A stretch of 64,000 nucleotides of DNA from PALSA-612 sp963791225 (GCA_963791225.1 CAWBRV010000008.1:434001-498000), one strand, 5' to 3'; counted from the stretch's first letter, positions 7,386 to 15,382 are shown. Notes: generated by a model not told the origin, from the letters alone. Translations and numbers: made by a program.

Positions 7386-8980
7386 GCACCATCCCGGTCG
7401 GCGACGACCGGCTGCTCGGCCGCGCGGCCGAGATCGGCCGCGTCGTCGCGAAGTACGGGCTGCGGGAGCGCGGCGCGGCCGACGTGCCGATGCGCGAACG
7501 CGCCCGCAACCTCAAGAATGCGCTCGAGGAGCTCGGCCCGACGTTCGCCAAGCTCGGGCAGATCCTCTCGACACGGCCCGATCTGCTCCCGCCCGAGTTC
7601 ATCGACGAGCTCGCGACGCTGCAGGACAAGGTGACGCCCATGACCGAGGAGGACGTCGTCTCGGTGATGGAGGAGGAGCTGGGTGTGCCCTGGGAGGACG
7701 TCTTCGAGTCGATCGAGCCGGAGCCGCTCGCTGCGGGCACGATCGGCCAGGTGCACGTAGCGACGCTCGAGAGCGGCCAGAAGGTGGTCGTGAAGGTGCA
7801 GCGGCGCGGCGCCCGTGTCGCGATCATGCGCGACCTCGGCCTGCTCGAGCTGTTCGCGAGCAAGGCGGAGAACCGCCCGGGGCTGCGGAAGCTCGTCGAC
7901 ATCCCGGCGGTGATCCGCCATCTCTCGGACTCGCTCTACCGCGAGCTCGACTTCCGCCGCGAAGCCGCGAACATCGGCCGGCTCCGCGAGGTGCTGCGCC
8001 CGTACTCGCAGCTCGCCGTCCCGGACGTGATCCCGCAGATCTCGACCTCCCGCCTGCTCGTGCTCGACTTCATCGACGGCGTCAACGTCCGGGACTCGCC
8101 GGACGTGCCCGAGCGGCGCGGCGCCGCCCGGCAGCTGATCGAGTCGTACTACCGCCAGATCCTCATCGACGGCTTCTTCCACGCCGATCCGCACCCCGGC
8201 AACCTGCTCTGGTCGGACGGCAAGGTCTTCTTCCTCGACTGCGGGATGGTCGGCGAGCTGGACGCGAAGCTCCGCGAGCAGATGATGCTCCTCGTCACCG
8301 CCTTCTGGCAGGGCGACGACCAGTTCGTGGCGGAGATCGTGCTGTCGCTGTCCGGCGGGGATAGCTGGCCGGACATCGACATGCCCCAGTTCGAGCTCGA
8401 GATCTCGAATCTGTTCGCGGGCGTGCGCGGGCAGTCGCTGCAGGAGCTCGAGCTCGGGCCGCTGATGCAGTCGATCACGCAGATCGCGGCCCGTCACGAC
8501 CTCCGGCTGCCGGCGGCGCTCGCGCTCACGGGCAAGGCGCTCGCGCAGATGCAGCTCGCGGCGACGACGCTCGACGCCGAACTCGACCCTCTCTCGGTCG
8601 TCGGCCCGTTCGTCCTCAAGATGCTGGCCGAGCGGCTCCGCCACTCTGCCGACCCGACCCGCGTCTTCTACGAGGGGCAGAAGGCGATGCTCCGTGTGCG
8701 CCGGTTCGTTCAGGCGGCGGAGCGGATGGCCGGCGCGCGTCCGGGCCGCCGGCTCGAGATCGACCTGCCGGCGATCTCCTCGCTCGAGACGACGATCCGC
8801 CGCTCCGTTCGCCGGCTCTGCCTCGCCGCCGGGGCATCGGCCTCGATCATCGCCGTCGGTTTCGCCGCGTCGACCACGAACGCCCCGGACTGGCTCGGAA
8901 CGACGCTCGGCATCGCCGCGGCCGTGTTCAGCGGCCTGCTGATCGCGGACTTCATCTGGCCGCGCGGCGGGCAGCGCTAG
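7382..8980 (+). CDS. ABC1/AarF/UbiB-family atypical kinase
   Basis: A 532-residue UbiB-family protein. Visible motifs: KNALEELGPTFAKLGQ (KxGQ region), LAAGTIGQVHVA (Ala-rich loop replacing the kinase P-loop), VVVKVQRRGA (lysine), FRREAANI (glutamate), FHADPHPGNLLW (catalytic loop) and FLDCGMVG in place of DFG. The last ~50 residues hold two hydrophobic helices. Family members support quinone synthesis in other bacteria; this genome makes menaquinone by the futalosine route (genes at 44.7-54.8 kb), so a role in quinone handling is plausible but unproven. GTG start overlaps the uspA-like gene. Confidence 0.9.
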   Translation: MSTIPVGDDRLLGRAAEIGRVVAKYGLRERGAADVPMRERARNLKNALEELGPTFAKLGQILSTRPDLLPPEFIDELATLQDKVTPMTEEDVVSVMEEELGVPWEDVFESIEPEPLAAGTIGQVHVATLESGQKVVVKVQRRGARVAIMRDLGLLELFASKAENRPGLRKLVDIPAVIRHLSDSLYRELDFRREAANIGRLREVLRPYSQLAVPDVIPQISTSRLLVLDFIDGVNVRDSPDVPERRGAARQLIESYYRQILIDGFFHADPHPGNLLWSDGKVFFLDCGMVGELDAKLREQMMLLVTAFWQGDDQFVAEIVLSLSGGDSWPDIDMPQFELEISNLFAGVRGQSLQELELGPLMQSITQIAARHDLRLPAALALTGKALAQMQLAATTLDAELDPLSVVGPFVLKMLAERLRHSADPTRVFYEGQKAMLRVRRFVQAAERMAGARPGRRLEIDLPAISSLETTIRRSVRRLCLAAGASASIIAVGFAASTTNAPDWLGTTLGIAAAVFSGLLIADFIWPRGGQR

Positions 8981-8991
8981 CGCGGGGCGCG

Positions 8992-9108
8992 TTAGCGGGT
9001 GCCGGTGCGCTTGAGCGCCCGCAGCACGCGGCGCTCGACCATGAACGCGAGGATCGCCATCACGAGGCCGAGGAACCACCGTTCGGTGCGACGGCCGATT
9101 CTGCTCAC
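8992..9108 (-). CDS. Small membrane protein, 38 aa
   Basis: A short ORF starting GTG at 9108, overlapping the stop of the HtrA gene in a GTGA arrangement. The product begins VSRIGRRTERWFLGLVMAIL and ends with a basic segment (ERRVLRALKRTGTR), giving one central membrane helix flanked by positive charge. I recognise no family. The translational coupling to htrA is the main reason to call it. Confidence 0.5.
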   Translation of the reverse strand: MSRIGRRTERWFLGLVMAILAFMVERRVLRALKRTGTR

Positions 9109-10097
9109 CGCTCCTCCTCCTCGAGCTCGACCGGGACGAGCGGGACTTGCAGTTCCCGGTCCTGCCGGACGACGGTCGCCGTGACTGTCTCGCCGATTCG
9201 ATCCGCCGTCATCAGCCGCTGAATGTCGTCGACGCCGAGCACCTCGACGTCGTCCAGCGCAACGATCAGATCCTCCGGACGCAGGCCCGCGAGCGCGGCG
9301 GGGCTGCCGTCGACCACCTCGACCACCTCGACGGCGCTCCGTCGTCCGAGCCGGGTCGCGAGGCGGGGCGGTAGCGGCCTGGGCCCGCCGGCGAGCCCGA
9401 GGTAGGCGCGCCGGACGCGGCCCTCGCTCATCAGCGCCGCGACGATGCCGCGCGTCGTGGGGTTGATCGGGACGGCGAGGCCGAGCCCCACGCCTGCGAC
9501 CGCCGTGTTGATCCCGACGACGCGGCCGGTGCCGTCCGCGAGCGCGCCGCCCGAGTTCCCGGGATTGAGTGCGGCGTCCGTCTGGATGACGCTCTCGACG
9601 ACGCGGCCGCCTCGCGTCGGCAGCGAGCGCCCGAGTGCCGAGACGACGCCGGCCGTCACGGAGCTTCCGAACCCGTGCGGGTTGCCGATCGCGACGACGA
9701 GCTGCCCGACGCGAAGGCTCTCGGCATCGCCGAGCTCGGCCGGCACGAGCTGTGCGTCGCCGGGGCCGGCCTCGGCCGTTCGAAGCACGGCCAGATCGGA
9801 CAACGGATCGCTGCCGACGACCTCGATCCCGAGCTCGCGCCCGTCCACGAACGACGCGACGCCCGTCTCGGCGCGCTCGACGACATGCGCGGACGTGAGC
9901 ATGAAGCCGTCCGGCGTGATCACGACGCCGCTGCCGCCGCCGTCGACCCGCCGTCCACGGAATCGCCGTGACACCCGCAGGTTCGCGACGGACGGCGCCA
10001 GTCGCTCGGCGACCTCTACCACCGCCCGCGAATACGCATCGAGCGGAGTCTCGTCCGCCGGCTCCGGGCCGCTCGAGATCAGCGTCAGGTGCGCCAT
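9105..10097 (-). CDS. Cytoplasmic HtrA/DegP-like serine protease with PDZ domain
   Basis: A 330-residue trypsin-like S1C protease. Catalytic triad is complete: His71 in TSAHVV, Asp101 in LSDLAVLR, Ser182 in NPGNSGGAL. One PDZ domain follows (about residues 235-320; YLGLAGGPRPLPPRL... PAALAGLRPEDLIVALDD). Unlike most HtrA proteins there is no signal peptide or membrane anchor, so it probably works in the cytoplasm. ATG at 10097 is chosen because a -10 hexamer lies 8 nt upstream; an in-frame ATG-less extension to 10169 lacks such support. Confidence 0.9.
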   Translation of the reverse strand: MAHLTLISSGPEPADETPLDAYSRAVVEVAERLAPSVANLRVSRRFRGRRVDGGGSGVVITPDGFMLTSAHVVERAETGVASFVDGRELGIEVVGSDPLSDLAVLRTAEAGPGDAQLVPAELGDAESLRVGQLVVAIGNPHGFGSSVTAGVVSALGRSLPTRGGRVVESVIQTDAALNPGNSGGALADGTGRVVGINTAVAGVGLGLAVPINPTTRGIVAALMSEGRVRRAYLGLAGGPRPLPPRLATRLGRRSAVEVVEVVDGSPAALAGLRPEDLIVALDDVEVLGVDDIQRLMTADRIGETVTATVVRQDRELQVPLVPVELEEEER

Positions 10098-10105
10098 GGC
10101 CGGCC

Positions 10106-10111
10106 ACGCTA
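10106..10111 (-). promoter_or_regulatory. -10 hexamer TAGCGT, leaderless-type, for the HtrA gene
   Basis: TAGCGT on the minus strand ends 8 nt before the ATG at 10097. Confidence 0.5.
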
Positions 10112-10265
10112 CCACCGCAGGACGCCCTGAGAGCGCTCGCCGTCCGCGTGCCCGTGGACGGTTCGTCACCGCAATCGGCGCGGTCGCGTTTCACGCAAGA
10201 ACTCGAGTCATCCGGTGGATCTCGGTCGCCCGCTCGCGTCGAGATCAAGTCAGCGAAATTTCTTG

Positions 10266-10294
10266 TTGACGAAAGACCGGTTTCAGTTTAGAGT
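10266..10294 (+). promoter_or_regulatory. Sigma-70-type promoter for the propeller protein gene
   Basis: TTGACG (10266-10271) and TAGAGT (10289-10294) are separated by exactly 17 bp. It lies ~100 nt before the ATG at 10396 in the 298-bp gap after htrA, giving this gene a true 5' leader, unlike most first genes here. The rest of the gap shows no gene. Confidence 0.6.
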
Positions 10295-10395
10295 CGCTGA
10301 CTCTCGGCATCTTTCTTCTCGTGCGTCGCTGCGGCCGACGCTTGGGTGCGTGAGTCAGGGGTTGCCGAGTCGCCGCAACCGACCAGGAGGGCGAT

Positions 10396-12558
10396 ATGCC
10401 CAGCAAGAAGAAGGCACCGACCAGTTCGGACGGTGCAAGCGCGCCACGCGGCCGGCATCTGATGCCGGGCGCGGAGACGGCCGAGACTCCTGTAGCGCTC
10501 GGAATGTCCGGGGAGGAGGACATGCCCGGTTCCGACGCGATGGAGGTCGAGTCGAGCACCGAGATGGCCGACGAGATGGACTTCGCATCCGCCGTGGCCG
10601 CCATGACGGGTGGCGACGCACCGGCCGGCGAGATGAGCAGTGCGGTGGAGGAGAGCGGAAGCGTGGCGGTCGCGGCTCCTCCGGAAGAGGCCGGCGCCGC
10701 CGACGCGGGGCCCGCGGAGGTCGGGGCCGTGGCGGCTCCGCGGGCAATCGTCCCGCCCGCTGACTTCGAGGCGCGCGGGCTCGCCCCGCTGATCGCCGCG
10801 CCGCCGGCCCTGACGAACCACGGTGGTCCGATCCTCGGAGCGGTCCAGGTCGTGCCCATCTACTGGGGCGCGGCGTGGTCGGTCGCAGCGAACTCGCAGC
10901 TTGCGACCCAGCTCGACGGCTTCTTCGACTTCATCCTCACGAGCGAGCACATGGACATGCTGGCCGAGTACAGCACGGCCGCGACCACGATCCAGCACGG
11001 CCAGCGCCTTCCATCGGTGCGGATCACGGCGAGCGAGCCTGGGGCGATCGTCGGAGGCGTACGGCAGGTGACCGACGCGCAGATCCAGACGGCGCTGCAG
11101 GGCTTCATCGCGAACGGCACCGTGCCGGCGACGACGCCGAACACCCTCTATTTCATCTACCTCCCTCCGGGCGTGGTCTCGATCCTCGGCTCGGGCCAGT
11201 CCTGCGCCGCCTTCTGCGGCTACCACAACCACATCGGCGGCGTCCGCTACGCCGTGATCCCGTTCGCGAACTGCGCCGGCTGCGTCTTCCCGGGCCAGTT
11301 TCTCGACACGCTCACCGAGGTCTCGAGCCACGAGCTCGCCGAGGCAATCACCGATCCGGATCTCAACGCCTGGTGGGACGGCGGCACAGGCGACGAGATC
11401 GGCGACATCTGCAACCGGCAGACCACCCGCCTCGGTGGCTTCCTCGTGCAGACCGAGTGGTCGAACGCCCAGAACGCGTGCGTCGTCGCACCCGTGGCCC
11501 CGGCGGGCGCGCCGCGGCCAAGTTCGTCTCCGGTCGTGTCGTGGGCCGCGAACCGGCTCGACGTGTTCGTGCTCGGCACCGACCGGGCGCTCTACCACAA
11601 GTGGTGGAACGGCTCAGCCTGGGGCCCGTCCCTGACCGGCTACGAGCCCATGGGCGGTATCTGCGAGAGCGCGCCGCAGGCAGTCGCTTGGGGCCCGAAT
11701 CGGCTCGACGTCTTCGTCACGGGCACCGACAGCGCTCTCTACCACAAGTGGTGGAACGGCTCGGCCTGGGGGCCGTCCGTGACGGGCTACGAGCGCATGG
11801 GCGGCATCTGCGTCGGCGACCCGCGCATCGTCTCCTGGGGCCCGAACCGGCTCGACGTCTTCGTGATCGGCACCGACCAGGCGCTCTACCACAAGTGGTG
11901 GGACGGCTCCGCCTGGGGGCCGTCGTTGACCGGCTACGAGCGGCAGGGCGGTGTGATCGTCGGTCAGCCCGAGGTCGTCTCCTGGGGCCCGAACCGGCTC
12001 GACGTCTTCGTGATCGGCACCGACCGGGCGCTCTACCACAAGTGGTGGGACGGCTCCGCTTGGGGGCCGTCGTTGACCGGCTACGAGCGGCTCGGAGGAA
12101 TCTGCATGTCCGCGCCGCGGGCCGTCGCGTGGGGCCCGAACCGCCTCGACGTCTTCGTCATCGGCACGGACGGGGCGCTCTACCACAAGTGGTGGAACGG
12201 CTCGGCTTGGGGGCCGTCGTTCACCGGGTTCGAGCGTATGGGCGGCGTCTGCGTTGGGCCGCCGGAGGCGGTGGCGTGGGGCCCGAACCGGCTCGACGTC
12301 TTCGTGATCGGCACCGACAGCGCGCTGTACCACAAGTGGTGGAACGGCTCGGCCTGGGGGCCGTCACTGACAGGCTACGAGCCGATGGGCGGCATCTGCA
12401 CGTCGCAGCCGCGCGTCACGGCGTGGGGCCCGAACCGGCTCGACGTGTTCGTCACGGGAACGGACGGCGCGCTCTACCACAAGTGGTGGAACGGCTCCGC
12501 ATGGGGGCCGTCCGTCACGGGCTACGAGCGGCAGGGTGGCGTCATCTCGTCGTTCTGA
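10396..12558 (+). CDS. Large protein with exordium-like HELAE domain and seven-repeat lectin-like propeller
   Basis: A 720-residue protein in three parts. Residues 1-130 are low-complexity, acidic and Ala/Glu/Met-rich, with no signal peptide that I can see. Residues ~135-375 form a globular domain with SSHELAEAITDPD (His312), resembling the HELAEA-ITDP segment I associate with phosphate-induced/EXORDIUM-like and metal-binding secreted proteins. Residues ~379-720 are seven 49-residue repeats (147-nt period), each with W.PNRLDVFV.GTD.ALYHKWW and SAWGPS.TGYE, expected to fold as a seven-bladed propeller like PLL-type fucose-binding lectins. A strong AGGAGGGCG ribosome site precedes the ATG. Role probably sugar binding; substrate unknown. 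Confidence 0.75.
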   Translation: MPSKKKAPTSSDGASAPRGRHLMPGAETAETPVALGMSGEEDMPGSDAMEVESSTEMADEMDFASAVAAMTGGDAPAGEMSSAVEESGSVAVAAPPEEAGAADAGPAEVGAVAAPRAIVPPADFEARGLAPLIAAPPALTNHGGPILGAVQVVPIYWGAAWSVAANSQLATQLDGFFDFILTSEHMDMLAEYSTAATTIQHGQRLPSVRITASEPGAIVGGVRQVTDAQIQTALQGFIANGTVPATTPNTLYFIYLPPGVVSILGSGQSCAAFCGYHNHIGGVRYAVIPFANCAGCVFPGQFLDTLTEVSSHELAEAITDPDLNAWWDGGTGDEIGDICNRQTTRLGGFLVQTEWSNAQNACVVAPVAPAGAPRPSSSPVVSWAANRLDVFVLGTDRALYHKWWNGSAWGPSLTGYEPMGGICESAPQAVAWGPNRLDVFVTGTDSALYHKWWNGSAWGPSVTGYERMGGICVGDPRIVSWGPNRLDVFVIGTDQALYHKWWDGSAWGPSLTGYERQGGVIVGQPEVVSWGPNRLDVFVIGTDRALYHKWWDGSAWGPSLTGYERLGGICMSAPRAVAWGPNRLDVFVIGTDGALYHKWWNGSAWGPSFTGFERMGGVCVGPPEAVAWGPNRLDVFVIGTDSALYHKWWNGSAWGPSLTGYEPMGGICTSQPRVTAWGPNRLDVFVTGTDGALYHKWWNGSAWGPSVTGYERQGGVISSF
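11530..12558 (+). repeat. Seven in-frame tandem repeats, 147-bp period
   Basis: The CTCGACGT..TTCGT core recurs at 147-nt spacing from about 11557 to 12440. The copies are very similar at DNA level, including synonymous sites, which indicates recent amplification or ongoing homogenisation. Confidence 0.85.
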
Positions 12559-12580
12559 CCTCTCTCGCAGACTGGCTTCC

Positions 12581-12628
12581 GTCAGGCAGGGCATCCCCGC
12601 GGTCGGTGGGCGGGGAGGCCTGCCTGAC
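12581..12628 (+). terminator. Long hairpin after the propeller protein gene
   Basis: GTCAGGCAGG (12581-12590) pairs perfectly with CCTGCCTGAC (12619-12628), with an inner CCCCGC/GCGGGG pair. It begins 22 nt after the stop codon. There is no U-tract, so intrinsic termination is only likely, not shown. Confidence 0.5.
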
Positions 12629-12777
12629 GCTCGACCGACGACCCCGCTTGACTCGCTCCCACGACTGACGAACGAGCAGTCCAGAAGCCGCGGGATGGCC
12701 ATCGTGTCGGGAGTCGATGCTCACCGCCCCCACGAGTCCGTGGGCGCAACCGACGCTTTCCCCCTAAGCAGGTGAAG

Positions 12778-12783
12778 TAGGGT
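12778..12783 (+). promoter_or_regulatory. -10 hexamer TAGGGT, leaderless-type, for paaG
   Basis: TAGGGT ends 7 nt before the GTG at 12791; no ribosome-binding site is visible. Confidence 0.5.
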
Positions 12784-12790
12784 CCCGGTC

Positions 12791-13561
12791 GTGGCCGAGG
12801 TCGAGTCCTCCCGGGACGGCGCAGTCCTGACGCTGACGCTCAACCGTCCGGACGCGCTGAACGCGTTCAACCGCGCGGTGCACAGCTGCCTCGCTGCGGG
12901 GCTCGAGGAGGCGAGCGCCCCGGACGTCCGGGCGGTCGTCATCACCGGAGCGGGGCGCGGGTTCTGCGCGGGCCAGGATCTGCGCGACTTCGGCGACGCG
13001 ACGGGCAGCGTCAGCGACATCCTGCGGGCGACGTACCACCCGAACGTGCTCGCGATCCGCGCCCTCGAGAAGCCCGTGATCGCCGCCGTCAACGGGCCGT
13101 GCGCCGGCGCGGGCATCTCCCTGGCCTGCGCGTGCGACCTGCGGATCGCCGCCGAGTCGGCCGCGTTCATCCCCGGCTTCGTCGGCATCGGCCTCGTCCC
13201 CGACGCCGGCGGATCCTTCTTCATCGTCCGCCTGCTCGGCCAGGCTCGCGCGTTCGAGTGGATGACCTCGAACCGGAAGCTGACCGCGGCGGAGGCGCTC
13301 GACTGGGGGCTCGTCTCGGTGGTCGTCCCCGACGGCGAGCTGGCGGCTCGCGCTGCCGAGCTCGCCGGGGCTTACGCAGCCGCCCCCACGAAGGCGATCG
13401 CGATGACGAAGCGCCTGTTCGACCAGGCTCCGCTCGGGACGCTCGAGGAGCAACTCGAGTTGGAGGCCGAGCTGCAGTCGATCGCGACGCAGACCGAGGA
13501 CTTCGCCGAGGGTGTGGCCGCGTTCGGCGAGAAGCGCCCGCCCCGCTTCAGCGGTCGTTGA
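12791..13561 (+). CDS. paaG: Crotonase-family isomerase, PaaG-like
   Basis: A 256-residue crotonase. NRPDALNAF, GAGRGFCAGQDLRDF and NGPCAGAGISLACACDLRIA are standard CoA-binding segments, but the second Glu of hydratases is replaced in the GLVPDAGGSFF segment. This VPDAGG motif is what marks PaaG (ring-1,2-epoxyphenylacetyl-CoA isomerase) and supplies its catalytic Asp. The oxygenase genes that would make the epoxide (paaABCD) are 9.4 kb downstream on the other strand, so the gene is not in the paa operon. Other 2-enoyl isomerase roles remain possible. Confidence 0.8.
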   Translation: MAEVESSRDGAVLTLTLNRPDALNAFNRAVHSCLAAGLEEASAPDVRAVVITGAGRGFCAGQDLRDFGDATGSVSDILRATYHPNVLAIRALEKPVIAAVNGPCAGAGISLACACDLRIAAESAAFIPGFVGIGLVPDAGGSFFIVRLLGQARAFEWMTSNRKLTAAEALDWGLVSVVVPDGELAARAAELAGAYAAAPTKAIAMTKRLFDQAPLGTLEEQLELEAELQSIATQTEDFAEGVAAFGEKRPPRFSGR

Positions 13562-14499
13562 ACGTCGAGACGGTCGACTACCACACGGGCGGCGAGCCGT
13601 TCCGGATCGTCACCGGCGGCGTCGAGCCGCTCCGGGGGCGCACGATCCTCGAGCAGCGCCGTTTCGCGCTCGAGCATCTGGACGACGTGCGGAAGCTGCT
13701 CGTCCACGAGCCGCGCGGACACGCCGACATGTACGGCTGCTTCGTCACAGGTCCCGAGGACGACGGCGCCGAGCTCGGCGTCGTCTTCTTCCACAACGAG
13801 GGCTACTCGACGGCGTGCGGCCACGGCACGATCGCGCTCGTGACGTGGGCGCTCGAGAGCGGCCGTTTGCCCGTCGTCGAGCCGGAGACGCGCGTCGTCG
13901 TCGACGTTCCCTCCGGGAGGCTCGAGACCTGGGCGCGGGTCGAGGACGGCGCCGTCCGCGCGGTTCGCTTCCGCAACGTGCCGGCGTTCGTGCACTCGGA
14001 GAAGGTCAGCTTCGGAGGCGCCTTCTATGCGAGCGTCGAGGAACGTGTCGAACCGGCCGAGCTGCCGCGGCTGATCGAGCTCGGCCGCCGCGTCAAGGCG
14101 GAGCTCGAGGCTGGGCAGGAGTTCGTCCACCCGCTCGAGCTGGAGTTGCACGGCATCTACGGCGTGATCTTCTGGCAGCACGAGAGCGACGGGCCGCCCT
14201 TCACGCAGCGCAACGTCACCGTCTTCGCGGACGGGGAGGTCGACCGCTCACCGTGCGGCAGCGGCACCTCCGCCCGCCTGGCGCTACTGGCGGCGGAGGG
14301 ACGGATCGGTCTCGGCGACGAGCTCCTGCACCGGAGCATCGTCGGCTCGGAGTTTCGCGCGCGAGTTGTCGCCGAGACCGAGGTGGCCGGAATCCCCGCG
14401 GTCGTCACCGAGGTCGAGGGCTCCGCGCACCTCACGGGTCGGCACGAGTTCGTGCTCGAGCCGGACGACGAGCTGGGGCTCGGCTTCCTGCTCCGCTAG
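13558..14499 (+). CDS. Proline racemase / 4-hydroxyproline 2-epimerase family protein
   Basis: A 313-residue PLP-independent racemase. Both catalytic cysteine motifs are present: STACGHGT (Cys87) and SPCGSGTSAR (Cys233), arguing for racemase/epimerase activity and against the trans-3-hydroxyproline dehydratase subgroup, in which the first Cys is replaced. The N-terminus VDYHTGGEPFRIV is typical. The start is TTG at 13558, overlapping the stop of paaG (TTGA); no other start gives the family N-terminus. Proline versus hydroxyproline specificity cannot be told. It converges with the next gene, sharing a CTAG in which each strand reads TAG. Confidence 0.87.
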   Translation: MNVETVDYHTGGEPFRIVTGGVEPLRGRTILEQRRFALEHLDDVRKLLVHEPRGHADMYGCFVTGPEDDGAELGVVFFHNEGYSTACGHGTIALVTWALESGRLPVVEPETRVVVDVPSGRLETWARVEDGAVRAVRFRNVPAFVHSEKVSFGGAFYASVEERVEPAELPRLIELGRRVKAELEAGQEFVHPLELELHGIYGVIFWQHESDGPPFTQRNVTVFADGEVDRSPCGSGTSARLALLAAEGRIGLGDELLHRSIVGSEFRARVVAETEVAGIPAVVTEVEGSAHLTGRHEFVLEPDDELGLGFLLR

Positions 14500-15149
14500 G
14501 CGTTCGCGGTTCGGGCCGCGACCTTCGCCGCCACGCTGTGCTCGAAGGCGTCCTTGAACGTCTGCCCGATGCCGGCGAAGAAGACGACGGCGTCGACCTT
14601 CCCGCGGTTCAGGAGCACCGCGTCGAGGAAGACACGAATCTTGCCGCCGGACGTCTTGAAGTCGGCCACGATGCGGTACGCATTCGAGCGCTCGGCCAGC
14701 TTCGGGAACGCTCGCGGGGCGGCCGAGACGATGGTGACGTTCTGCGGCTGTCCGGTGCCCTTGCGGAAGATCTCCGCGAGGCACTGCGGCAGCTTCGGCT
14801 GGACGACACGCGCGTACCCGGTTCGGCCCTGGGAGGCCGACTTGAAGATGGAGGTGTTCGACGAGACGAACGAGCTACTCGGGAGGGTGAACTCCGGCGA
14901 GTCGGCGTTGCCGTTCTCCGTCAGGTCGGACTGGTCGGGGTTGTAGTACGAACAGCGAGGGTTGCCGGTGTCGGGGCTCGACGGCTTCGCCTTCCAGTTC
15001 TCGGCGGTGAGGTCGGAGAGCTTGACGTTGATCGCCTTCGCCTTCGCCTGGACGGCCGGGATGATCACCTTCTTCGGATCGCGCGGGCCGGCGGCGGTCG
15101 CGAGCCCCGCAGTGACCAGCGCGACGACGACGAGGACGGCGAGCTTCAC
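14496..15149 (-). CDS. Secreted protein of unknown function, 217 aa
   Basis: Starts with a clean signal peptide (VKLAVLVVVALVTAGLATAA, cleavage near residue 20). The mature part has two cysteines (in PRCSYY and LPQCLAEI) that could form a disulfide, and alternating b-strand-like segments; a C-terminal FFAGIGQTFKDAFEHSVAAKV stretch is helical. I recognise no family with confidence. The GTG start overlaps the stop of the upstream selenoprotein gene (GTGA), so the two form an operon; coupling between a thiol/selenol redox protein and an exported cysteine-containing protein is suggestive but unproven. Confidence 0.65.
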   Translation of the reverse strand: MKLAVLVVVALVTAGLATAAGPRDPKKVIIPAVQAKAKAINVKLSDLTAENWKAKPSSPDTGNPRCSYYNPDQSDLTENGNADSPEFTLPSSSFVSSNTSIFKSASQGRTGYARVVQPKLPQCLAEIFRKGTGQPQNVTIVSAAPRAFPKLAERSNAYRIVADFKTSGGKIRVFLDAVLLNRGKVDAVVFFAGIGQTFKDAFEHSVAAKVAARTANA

Positions 15150-15370
15150 GAGCGGTCTTTCAACGCGCGGAGCACTTCGCCTTCCTCGGGCCAGCGACCG
15201 ACGCGTTGTTTCGAGAACACCGTTTCCCCATCGTCGACGACGTCGAACTGAGACCTCTCACCCGGTACGGGACTTGCCTCGAACCCTGCCGCCTGGAGCT
15301 CGGCCGCGAGACTCGCGGCCCGGTCGTCGTAGCCGTTTCAGACAGGGCAGAAGAGGATCTCGACCGGCAC
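15146..15370 (-). CDS. selW: SelW-like (Rdx family) selenoprotein with in-frame UGA
   Basis: A 74-codon reading frame broken only by a TGA at codon 11 (15340-15338). Read as selenocysteine the N-terminus is VPVEILFCPVUNGYDDRAA, giving the CxxU redox motif after a b-strand, exactly where SelW/SelT/SelH-type Rdx proteins carry CxxU or CxxC. Downstream, the FDVVDDGETVFSKQRVGRWP segment matches the Rdx b-hairpin (D/NGE.V.S.K..GR.P). A 7-bp perfect hairpin follows the UGA at the spacing of bacterial SECIS elements. The start GTG has its own -10 hexamer 6 nt upstream, and the terminal TGA overlaps the next gene's GTG. A standard gene caller sees only an interrupted frame. Expected role: thioredoxin-fold selenol/thiol redox protein. 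Alternative: pseudogene with Cys to stop mutation. Confidence 0.78.
15302..15340 (-). promoter_or_regulatory. Candidate bacterial SECIS element
   Basis: The UGA (15340-15338) is followed by 17 nt, then stem GGCCGCG (15320-15314), loop AGUCU and stem CGCGGCC (15308-15302). The loop contains GU and lies about 24 nt after the UGA, inside the range known for bacterial SECIS hairpins that recruit SelB. High local GC makes chance hairpins common, so the position and the Rdx frame carry most weight. Confidence 0.6.
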
Positions 15371-15376
15371 GAGCCA

Positions 15377-15382
15377 AGCCTA
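15377..15382 (-). promoter_or_regulatory. -10 hexamer TAGGCT, leaderless-type, for the selenoprotein gene
   Basis: TAGGCT on the minus strand ends 6 nt before the GTG at 15370, the same arrangement seen at many other starts in the window. It abuts the divergent hexamer at 15383-15388. Confidence 0.6.

Noticed and set aside
10288..11598. 436-codon minus-strand frame opposite the propeller gene
   Set aside because: It merely mirrors the plus-strand repeats; the plus frame has the promoter, ribosome site and meaningful repeats.
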